5,031 nucleotides of DNA from an uncultured Clostridia bacterium. Lineage in GTDB: Bacteria > Bacillota > Clostridia > Oscillospirales > Acutalibacteraceae. The DNA is taken from the NCBI GenBank assembly GCA_946409885.1, contig CAMJYF010000176.1:1-5031 (forward strand). The letters run 5' to 3'. Of the stretch, positions 1 through 4,537 are shown piece after piece (positions within the stretch are counted from its first letter, which is position 1; each line of letters starts with the position of its first letter). Made by a program: the position numbers and the translations under genes. The notes under the pieces are model-generated. The model had not been told where the DNA came from and did no database searches. It saw only the letters and a program-made list of their open reading frames with translations.

Positions 1-873
1 TTCCTCGCCGGGGGCCAGGGTCCAGCCGAAGTCGGAATCGTCGATGCCCATCATCACGCGGGAGGAGTTGTTGAAGTCCACCTCCACCTCCGCCACATAG
101 TTGCAGCTGTAAACGAGGTTGAAGCCATAGGCGTCGCCGTGGTCTTCGTCTGCCCCGCGGCGCAGCAGCGCCATGAAGGGGTTCTGCTGGTGGGAGGAGG
201 AACCCCGGCGGCTGCCGATGCCCTGACGGCCGTGGCCCAGCGGACGGCGCTCCAGCATACGCTCCTTGTTGTGGCGGCCGTAGAGGGTCAGCAGGTCGTA
301 GTCGGCGTCCGGCAGGTCCAGATTGAAGCTCATGACCTTTTCAATCTCAAAGGGCTTGTCGGAGGCGTTGCGGATCACCACGGAACGGGTGATGGCCGCA
401 TGCTTCTCGAACGCGGTATACAGCAGCGTCGCCTGCGCGCCGGTCACCTTGTCCTCGGTCAGCACCTCCAGCGTGGCGCAGTCGTCGTCCGTGTTGGCGT
501 ACAGCGCGGGCAGACCGGGCAGCGCGGGCTTGCCGGGATAGATCTTGTGGGAGACGTAGCGCATATCCGTGGCGGCGTTGCCGTCCGCGTTGCGGATCTG
601 CAGGGACGAGATCCGCATATCCCCGCAGCCGTTGCAGCCGATCTCAAAGGGGAACACGTCCGCGGAAAAGTCCCTGTCCAGCATGTGCGGGTTGGACGCG
701 CTGAAGGACGCGTACATATGGCGGCACTCAAAATCCGGCAGCTCATAGTCCGGGATCTTCGCGCCGTAGTACAGATGCACCAGGTAGTTTTCGTCGTAGA
801 TCTGGAAGATGTAGCTCGAACCAGCGGTATCGAGCTTGAAGATTTTTTTCTCAGCGTCAAAGAGAATGGGCAT
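1..873 (-). CDS. Alpha-galactosidase, GH36 family, N-terminal part (cut by window edge)
   Basis: This gene hydrolyses terminal alpha-1,6-linked galactose from oligosaccharides such as melibiose or raffinose, or from galactomannan side chains. The visible 291 residues have no stop and run off the left edge. They correspond to the N-terminal beta-supersandwich domain of GH36. Recognition rests on family-typical stretches: SRRGSSSHQQNPF (residues 221-233), LVYSCNYVAEVEVD (253-266) and FGWTLAPGE (282-290), which usually precede the catalytic barrel. The barrel, with the nucleophile and acid/base aspartates, lies outside the window, so activity cannot be judged. Family members are about 720-740 residues, so roughly 40% is seen. 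There is no signal peptide, so the enzyme should be cytoplasmic and act on imported oligosaccharides. The ATG at 873 is preceded by AGGAGG (884-879) with 5 nt spacing. A cysteine (257) replaces the glycine usual in the YSGN motif. A REP-like palindrome ends only 6 nt before the Shine-Dalgarno site. Family assignment is confident; substrate is not. Confidence 0.93.
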   Translation of the reverse strand, partial: MPILFDAEKKIFKLDTAGSSYIFQIYDENYLVHLYYGAKIPDYELPDFECRHMYASFSASNPHMLDRDFSADVFPFEIGCNGCGDMRISSLQIRNADGNAATDMRYVSHKIYPGKPALPGLPALYANTDDDCATLEVLTEDKVTGAQATLLYTAFEKHAAITRSVVIRNASDKPFEIEKVMSFNLDLPDADYDLLTLYGRHNKERMLERRPLGHGRQGIGSRRGSSSHQQNPFMALLRRGADEDHGDAYGFNLVYSCNYVAEVEVDFNNSSRVMMGIDDSDFGWTLAPGEE

Positions 874-889
874 AATGGCCTCCTGTATC

Positions 890-1044
890 GTAGCGCGGCA
901 CCTCAGTGCCGCTATCGGCAATAGTATCTTTTGAAGCGAATGATGTGCTTACGACCATTTTTCTCTGAAAAAAGGCGTCAATTGACAGAACGATTCGTTT
1001 GATATGTTGTTTGCGTCAAGAGCGGCACTGAGGTGCCGCGCTAC
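890..1044. repeat. REPIN-like element A: two inverted GTAG-palindrome units
   Basis: The left unit (890-913) and right unit (1021-1044) are perfect reverse complements over 24 bp, each with GTAG at its outer end. Within each unit a 7-bp stem encloses a 4-nt loop, GCGGCAC-CTCA-GTGCCGC (895-912 in the left unit). The 107-bp interior is AT-richer and carries two short palindromes, but no open reading frame of note. GTAG plus imperfect palindrome in opposed pairs is the known architecture of REP doublets (BIME/REPIN) mobilised by RAYT transposases. That identity is inferred here, because no RAYT gene is in the window. The element fills most of the gap between the zinc-ribbon gene, whose stop is 6 nt away, and the alpha-galactosidase gene. 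The same palindrome recurs in the element at 4398-4537. There is no U-run, so it is not a plain terminator. Confidence 0.8.
977..999. promoter_or_regulatory. Two adjacent short palindromes, possible operator
   Basis: GTCAATTGAC (977-986) is a perfect 10-bp palindrome. AACGATTCGTT (989-999) is an inverted repeat around a central T and begins 2 nt later. They lie upstream of the alpha-galactosidase gene, inside the spacer of the REP pair. Palindromes this close together can be regulator sites, but neither matches a motif I can name with confidence and both could arise by chance in AT-rich DNA. No convincing promoter boxes were found in this spacer. Confidence 0.2.
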
Positions 1045-1050
1045 CGGACG

Positions 1051-1851
1051 TTACGCGGTCGCTCCTGCCTTCTCCTGCTCCTTGGCGATCACGGAGGGGC
1101 GCTCATGGTAGGGCAGCAGCAGCTCGGACACGTCCTTGTATTTCACGGGGATGTTTTTCTTTTTGTAGATCACGTTCACCGCGATCATGGCGGCGAACAG
1201 CAGCATCACCAGAAGATAGGCCCACGGGGCGACCGTACCGCTGAAAATGCCGGGCAGCTCCGCCGTCAGCGTCTTCACCATCACGGCGTAAGAGGCGAAG
1301 GAGACCGTGGCCAGCGCCATCCCCGTCACCGGGAAGGCGATATTGCGGCGGAAGCCTTTGGGGGAGCAGGACAGCGTCAGCAGGAAGAACCCCACCAGCG
1401 CGACCACCAGCATCAGCAAAAACGACAGCAGCGAAACGGTCCAGCAGACCATTCCCTTCCCCACCAGCGGGGAATTCCACAGGTTTGTCAGCAGGCCGGT
1501 ATCCAGATCCGCGCCGGTCAGGAAGTTGATAACGCCGATCAGCCCCACCTCTTTGGTTTGGGTGGCAAAGGGCAGCACATAGCTGAGCTTACCGGAGGGG
1601 ATCAGCGTGGCCGCAATGGGCAGCAGGCCCAGCGCCAGCCGCACGATGGCCAGCGGATGGCCGATCAGGGAGGCCTTCAGCCGGTCGAACCGGGGCTGCA
1701 TATGGGCGTGCTCCAGCTCCGCCTTGTCCGCCTCCGCCCGCAGCCGGTCCTCCACACCGTAGTACAGCACGTTCACGCCGCACTGCGGACACTCCGGCCG
1801 CCAGTCGGTAGGTTTGAATTTATAGTTGCATTTGGGGCAGTATTCCGCCAT
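1051..1851 (-). CDS. Zinc-ribbon membrane protein of unknown function (266 aa)
   Basis: I do not recognise a characterised family. The N-terminus carries a rubredoxin-like or zinc-ribbon tetracysteine: CPKC at residues 5-8 and CPQC at 21-24, a plausible single zinc site. A charged, probably helical linker follows (about 33-60), then four hydrophobic segments at roughly 66-85, 134-160, 171-192 and 207-229. Charge distribution (GFRR after segment 2, YKKK after segment 4) places both termini and the zinc ribbon in the cytoplasm. The outer loop between segments 1 and 2 is about 48 residues. The C-terminal tail (230-266) is polar, with a KEQEKAGATA end. There is no signal peptide. The start is supported by AAGGAG (1866-1861), 9 nt before the ATG, and the stop is TAA. 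It sits between rhaD and an alpha-galactosidase gene but need not be functionally linked to them. It has its own candidate promoter at 2004-2033, inside an inverted-repeat element. The reading frame is convincing; any function would be guesswork. Confidence 0.85.
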   Translation of the reverse strand: MAEYCPKCNYKFKPTDWRPECPQCGVNVLYYGVEDRLRAEADKAELEHAHMQPRFDRLKASLIGHPLAIVRLALGLLPIAATLIPSGKLSYVLPFATQTKEVGLIGVINFLTGADLDTGLLTNLWNSPLVGKGMVCWTVSLLSFLLMLVVALVGFFLLTLSCSPKGFRRNIAFPVTGMALATVSFASYAVMVKTLTAELPGIFSGTVAPWAYLLVMLLFAAMIAVNVIYKKKNIPVKYKDVSELLLPYHERPSVIAKEQEKAGATA

Positions 1852-1956
1852 GGTGACACGCTCCTTCTCCTATCGTTGTATTAAGAATAAAGGTTTTCCG
1901 CATTAACACAGGTGACTGTCAATTCGGAATGCGGAATTCGGAATGCGGAATGATGG

Positions 1957-1971
1957 AAGGGCTTCGCCCTT
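1957..1971. other. Short perfect hairpin inside element D
   Basis: AAGGGC (1957-1962) and GCCCTT (1966-1971) pair perfectly around the triplet TTC. The hairpin lies just inside the left heptamer array. If the candidate promoter at 2004-2033 is used, it would form in the 5' leader of the zinc-ribbon gene mRNA. No U-run follows on either strand, so it is not an intrinsic terminator. Confidence 0.5.
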
Positions 1972-2003
1972 ACCTGATCATATTCATTCCTATTCCCAAT
2001 TAT

Positions 2004-2033
2004 ATTATAATCGGTTCCCTTGTAGGATCACAA
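2004..2033 (-). promoter_or_regulatory. Candidate sigma-A promoter for the zinc-ribbon membrane protein gene
   Basis: On the minus strand TTGTGA (2033-2028, four of six consensus bases) and TATAAT (2009-2004, perfect) are separated by 18 nt. Transcription would begin near 1997 and give a leader of about 145 nt, containing the AAGGGC hairpin and the left heptamer array. It is the best promoter match in the window. It lies within an inverted-repeat element, so the element may have brought the promoter with it. The region is AT-rich, so chance matches are possible. Confidence 0.45.
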
Positions 2034-2099
2034 TGCTGCAGCACTTTCCAAAATTCCGAATTCCGCATTCCGAATTCCGCATTGCTGCATCGCAGAAAA

Positions 2100-2921
2100 T
2101 CAGTCCAGCATTCCCGGATCGATGGGCACGTTATACGGCTCCGCCAGCGCCAAAATCTGCTCACGGGTGATGAACTGCTTTTTGCCGCCGCAGGACATGA
2201 CCTTGATGAGGATCTCCGCCGACTTTTCGATGGTATCCATCAGACCGAAGGCCACGTCAAAATCCTGACCGCAGCAGAAAATGCCGTGGTGGGACCAGAT
2301 CACCGCGTCGAACTGCTTGATCTTTTCGCCGGTGGCGTAGGCGATATCGCTGCTGCCGCAGACCATCCACGGCACCACGCCTATCCCTGCCGGGAACACG
2401 ATGGGGCACTCCGTGATCATCTCCCAGATCTCGCGGGTGAAAACCTTGTCCTCCAGCGGCAGCAGGAAGGTCAGGGCGATGGTGTTGGCGGGATGGGCGT
2501 GCATGATGACGCGGTAAGCGCCGTTGGTCTTTTCCTTTTTGATGGAGTGGTTCAGCAGATGGGTGGGGAACTCGCTGGTGGGCACGCCTCCCTCGCACAG
2601 ACCCCAGACGATTTTGTAGTTTTCGCCCTTCTCGTCGATCTGCACGATGCAGATGTTGTTCTCCGGCTCCCGGAGCACGTTTTTATAGTATTTGCCGCTG
2701 CCGGTGACGGTGAAAAACTCACCCGCGAGGTTTTCCACGGTCAGGCCGATGGGCCGCCACTCGCCGCTGAAATCGAAGAGATGACGGATCTGCGCCACTT
2801 CCTCCTCCTTCATGCGGTAGCTCATATTGCCGCCGTTGCGCTCGTTCCAGCCCTTCAGCCAGCTTTGGTGGCAGGTATCAACAAACAGTTTAACGACCTT
2901 CAGGTCAAGTACGTTGTCCAT
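2100..2921 (-). CDS. rhaD: Rhamnulose-1-phosphate aldolase RhaD
   Basis: A class II (zinc-dependent) aldolase that cleaves L-rhamnulose 1-phosphate into DHAP and L-lactaldehyde in the cytoplasm, the last committed step of L-rhamnose catabolism. The protein has 273 residues, against 274 in E. coli. Counting from the ATG at 2921, the key residues fall at the E. coli numbers as I recall them: Asn29 and Asn32, Ser75-Gly76 (phosphate binding), Thr115-Ser116, the catalytic Glu117, and the zinc ligands His141, His143 (HAHPAN) and His212 (SHHGIF). This agreement supports the start at 2921 over an in-frame ATG at 2957, which lies inside a REP-like palindrome. An AAAGGA Shine-Dalgarno site also sits 8 nt before 2921. 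The stop is TGA. It follows rhaA by 166 bp, and rhaB is not between them. The spacer carries a REP-like pair. All catalytic residues are present, so the enzyme should be active. Confidence 0.97.
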   Translation of the reverse strand: MDNVLDLKVVKLFVDTCHQSWLKGWNERNGGNMSYRMKEEEVAQIRHLFDFSGEWRPIGLTVENLAGEFFTVTGSGKYYKNVLREPENNICIVQIDEKGENYKIVWGLCEGGVPTSEFPTHLLNHSIKKEKTNGAYRVIMHAHPANTIALTFLLPLEDKVFTREIWEMITECPIVFPAGIGVVPWMVCGSSDIAYATGEKIKQFDAVIWSHHGIFCCGQDFDVAFGLMDTIEKSAEILIKVMSCGGKKQFITREQILALAEPYNVPIDPGMLD

Positions 2922-2929
2922 GGGGATCA

Positions 2930-2935
2930 TCCTTT
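2930..2935 (-). promoter_or_regulatory. Ribosome binding site that decides the rhaD start
   Basis: AAAGGA read on the minus strand lies 8 nt before the ATG at 2921. It favours this start over the in-frame upstream ATG at 2957, which would place translation initiation within the palindrome of the REP-like unit. Confidence 0.75.
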
Positions 2936-2943
2936 CTATCATG

Positions 2944-3081
2944 GTAGCACGGCGCATTGCGCCGTCTGATGTGTCCGGAAATTTGAATGTAAATAAAGAT
3001 CAATACTGTTCCCCCACAAAGAGATACAGAGGGAAACAATCGTATGGAAAAAGCGCCGGACGGCGCAATGCGCCGTGCTAC
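2944..3081. repeat. REPIN-like element C: second palindrome class, inverted pair
   Basis: The left unit (2944-2966) and right unit (3059-3081) are perfect reverse complements over 23 bp, with GTAG at each outer end. Each holds a 7-bp stem with a 3-nt loop, ACGGCGC-ATT-GCGCCGT (2949-2965 in the left unit). The outer decamer GTAGCACGGC differs by one base from that of the pairs at 890-1044 and 4398-4537, but the palindrome core is different, so this is a second class. The interior is about 92 bp and AT-rich, and includes a minor inverted repeat (GTCCGG 2973-2978 with CCGGAC 3056-3061). A weak TTGTGG-17-TTATTT promoter-like pair can be read toward rhaD but is not convincing. The right unit begins 6 nt after the rhaA stop. 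The left unit ends 22 nt before the rhaD ATG and so lies in its leader. Confidence 0.8.
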
Positions 3082-3087
3082 GGGATG

Positions 3088-4332
3088 TTACTTCCGCTTC
3101 GCCAGCACTTCGTCCTCGTACTGTCTGATGATGGGGAACCAGTCCTCGCGCACGGGGGCGCCGAGGGTCTCGCAGAATTTATCCCACACCGCGGTCATGG
3201 GGTAGGTTTTATACTCTTCGTTCAGGGCGAACATGGCGGTGAAATCGCCCTTGTTCTGATACTCCGCCAGCTTGGCGTAGGGGGTCAGCATGGCGGCCAG
3301 CAGCGCCTTTTGCATGTTGCGCATACCGATCACCCACGCGGCGATGCGGTTGATGCTGGCGTCGAAGTAGTCCAGGCCGATCACCACCCGGTCGGTGCCC
3401 GCCTTCACGATCTCGGCGGCGATATCCCGCAGCTCGTCGTTGTAGGCAACCACGTGGTCGGAATCCCATCGCACGCCGCGGGTGACGTGCAGCGCCACCT
3501 TATCGCTGAACAGCAGCAGCGAGGGGATCTTGTCCGCCACGTTCTCGGTGGGATGGTAGTGGCCGTTATCCAGCAGGCACAGCAGGCCGTTCTGAGTGGC
3601 GTACTGCATATAGAACTCATGGGAGCCCACGGTGTAGGATTCCACGCCGATGCCAAAGACCTTGCTCTCCACGCTGTCGATCAGGTATTTTTTGTCGTAC
3701 TTCACGGAAAGGATCTCGTCCAGCGCGTCCTTCAGCCGCTGACGGGGGCCGGTGCGGTCCGCAGGGACCTCCTTATAGCCGTCGGGGATCCAGATGTTGT
3801 TGAGGCAGGGGGTGCCCAGCTGCTCGCCGATGTAGGCGCCGATCTTGCGGATGGCCTTGCAGTGGTCGATCCAGAAGCGGCGGACCTTCTCGTCCGGGTG
3901 GGAGAGGGTCAGGCCGTCGGCCGCCAGCGGATGGGAGAACAGGGTGGGGTTGATATCGATGCCCAGGCCCCGCTCTTTGGCGAACTGCACCCATTTTTCA
4001 AAGTGCTTGGGCTCCAGCTTGTCGCGGCTGACGCGCTCGCCGTCGTAGATGGCGTAGGTGGCGTGGAGGTTCAGGCGGTGTTTGCCGGGAATGACGGACA
4101 GGGCCTTGTCGATATCCGCCATCAGCTCCTCGGGGGTGCGGGCCTTGCCGGGATAGTTGCCGGTGGTCTGAATGCCGCCGGAAAGCGCCGCAGAGCTCTC
4201 AAAGCCCTGCACGTCGTCGCCCTGCCAGCAGTGCATGGAGATGGGCACCGCCGCCAGCTGTTGGATGACCTCGTCGGTATCAATGCCGATGGAGGCGTAA
4301 AGTTCTTTTGCGTAGTCGTATGCGTTGGTCAT
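3088..4332 (-). CDS. rhaA: L-rhamnose isomerase RhaA
   Basis: A cytoplasmic Mn2+-dependent TIM-barrel isomerase that converts L-rhamnose to L-rhamnulose, the first step of rhamnose catabolism. The protein has 414 residues, against 419 in E. coli. Family signatures seen are [15 protein letters not shown] (31-45), NLHATYA (88-94), [12 protein letters not shown] (124-135), [17 protein letters not shown] (229-245) and [10 protein letters not shown] (254-263). Probable metal ligands, placed by the spacing known in the E. coli enzyme, are Glu222, Asp255, His282 and Asp321 (structural site) and His258, Asp290 and Asp292 (catalytic site). The ATG at 4332 has a GAGGAA Shine-Dalgarno site (4346-4341), 8 nt upstream; the stop is TAA. 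The gene is complete, with no frameshift. It precedes rhaD in the same direction, and the kinase RhaB that should act between them is not encoded here. The spacers on both sides carry REP-like pairs. Confidence 0.97.
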   Translation of the reverse strand: MTNAYDYAKELYASIGIDTDEVIQQLAAVPISMHCWQGDDVQGFESSAALSGGIQTTGNYPGKARTPEELMADIDKALSVIPGKHRLNLHATYAIYDGERVSRDKLEPKHFEKWVQFAKERGLGIDINPTLFSHPLAADGLTLSHPDEKVRRFWIDHCKAIRKIGAYIGEQLGTPCLNNIWIPDGYKEVPADRTGPRQRLKDALDEILSVKYDKKYLIDSVESKVFGIGVESYTVGSHEFYMQYATQNGLLCLLDNGHYHPTENVADKIPSLLLFSDKVALHVTRGVRWDSDHVVAYNDELRDIAAEIVKAGTDRVVIGLDYFDASINRIAAWVIGMRNMQKALLAAMLTPYAKLAEYQNKGDFTAMFALNEEYKTYPMTAVWDKFCETLGAPVREDWFPIIRQYEDEVLAKRK

Positions 4333-4368
4333 AGTCTCAATTCCTCTTTTTATTCTGCGATAAATACA

Positions 4369-4390
4369 CTCAGACGGCGCTGAGCGTCAG
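4369..4390. other. Competing short hairpins in the rhaA leader
   Basis: CTCAG (4369-4373) pairs with CTGAG (4380-4384), while CTGA (4380-4383) can instead pair with TCAG (4387-4390). The two hairpins share one strand, so they are mutually exclusive. They lie 37-58 bp upstream of the rhaA ATG, between it and the REP-like unit. The stems are only 4-5 bp, so this may be chance. A regulator half-site arrangement is equally possible. Confidence 0.2.
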
Positions 4391-4397
4391 ATCCCGC

Positions 4398-4537
4398 CGG
4401 TAGCGCGGCACCTCAGTGTCGCTTCCGACAAATGTTACTATTAACGCAATCTCTGTTCTGACGGGTCTGACTTCACAGCATGCCGTTCTTTTCAATTTTG
4501 TTTTTGCAAACAGCGGCACTGAGGTGCCGCGCTACCG
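4398..4537. repeat. REPIN-like element B: same palindrome class as element A
   Basis: The left unit (4398-4423) and right unit (4512-4537) are reverse complements over 26 bp with one mismatch (T at 4419, where the right unit has the complement of C at 4516). The palindrome GCGGCAC-CTCA-GTGCCGC is the same as in the pair at 890-1044, and GTAG is again at the outer ends. The interior, about 88 bp, shows only faint resemblance to that of the other pair by eye, so the spacer is not clearly conserved. The right unit touches the transketolase stop codon: only CG separates TAA from GTAG. The left unit lies 66 bp upstream of the rhaA ATG. No convincing promoter was found in the interior. Confidence 0.8.

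Larger units (their letters stand above)
1921..2083. repeat. MITE-like element D: opposed heptamer arrays with 24-bp inverted match
   Basis: The left arm is four tandem heptamers of the form CGGAAT(G/T) (1925-1952). The right arm is four heptamers of the complementary form (A/C)ATTCCG (2052-2079) plus a partial unit. The two arms match as a perfect 24-bp inverted repeat, 1928-1951 against 2060-2083, separated by 108 bp. The enclosed DNA is AT-rich and holds a 6-bp hairpin and a candidate promoter. The element fills most of the gap between the end of rhaD and the zinc-ribbon gene. The architecture resembles a miniature inverted-repeat element, or a repeat able to fold as one long hairpin. No transposase and no clear target duplication were seen. 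A 7-nt direct repeat TGCTGCA does bracket the right arm (2034-2040 and 2083-2089). The repeat is certain; the mobile interpretation is inferred. Confidence 0.75.

Noticed and set aside
139..924. Plus-strand open frame opposite the alpha-galactosidase gene
   Set aside because: The minus strand encodes clear GH36 motifs across the same stretch. The plus-strand product is a Val/Gly/Arg-rich shadow.
930..950. Catabolite-repression (cre) site around TTTGAAGCGAATGATG
   Set aside because: It resembles the consensus loosely but lacks the required symmetry and key bases.
958..972. AT-only hairpin TTTTTC-TCT-GAAAAA as a terminator
   Set aside because: The stem is almost all A-T and too weak, with no GC-rich stem before the T run.
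890..1044. Rho-independent terminators at the GC-rich palindromes
   Set aside because: None of the hairpins is followed by a run of T on the transcribed strand, and each occurs as an inverted pair with GTAG edges, which fits REP units better.
1033..1884. Plus-strand open frame opposite the zinc-ribbon gene
   Set aside because: His/Gln/Arg-rich product typical of antisense reading. The minus frame has a Shine-Dalgarno site, paired CxxC motifs and membrane helices.
1925..2079. CRISPR array
   Set aside because: Units are 7 nt and contiguous, with no spacers and with arms in opposite orientation.
2922..2957. Upstream in-frame ATG for rhaD at 2957
   Set aside because: It sits in the REP-like palindrome and has no ribosome site. 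Starting at 2921 gives a good Shine-Dalgarno site and puts every active-site residue at its E. coli number.
1929..2969. Plus-strand open frame through the heptamer arrays and opposite rhaD
   Set aside because: The start lies in the repeat array, and the RNSE/FRIPNS-like peptides are simply the heptamers translated. The rest is antisense to rhaD.
2827..4383. Long plus-strand open frame (518 codons) opposite rhaA
   Set aside because: It is antisense to a fully convincing rhaA, runs through two REP-like elements, and its protein is low-complexity with no recognisable domain. It reflects the base composition of the opposite strand.
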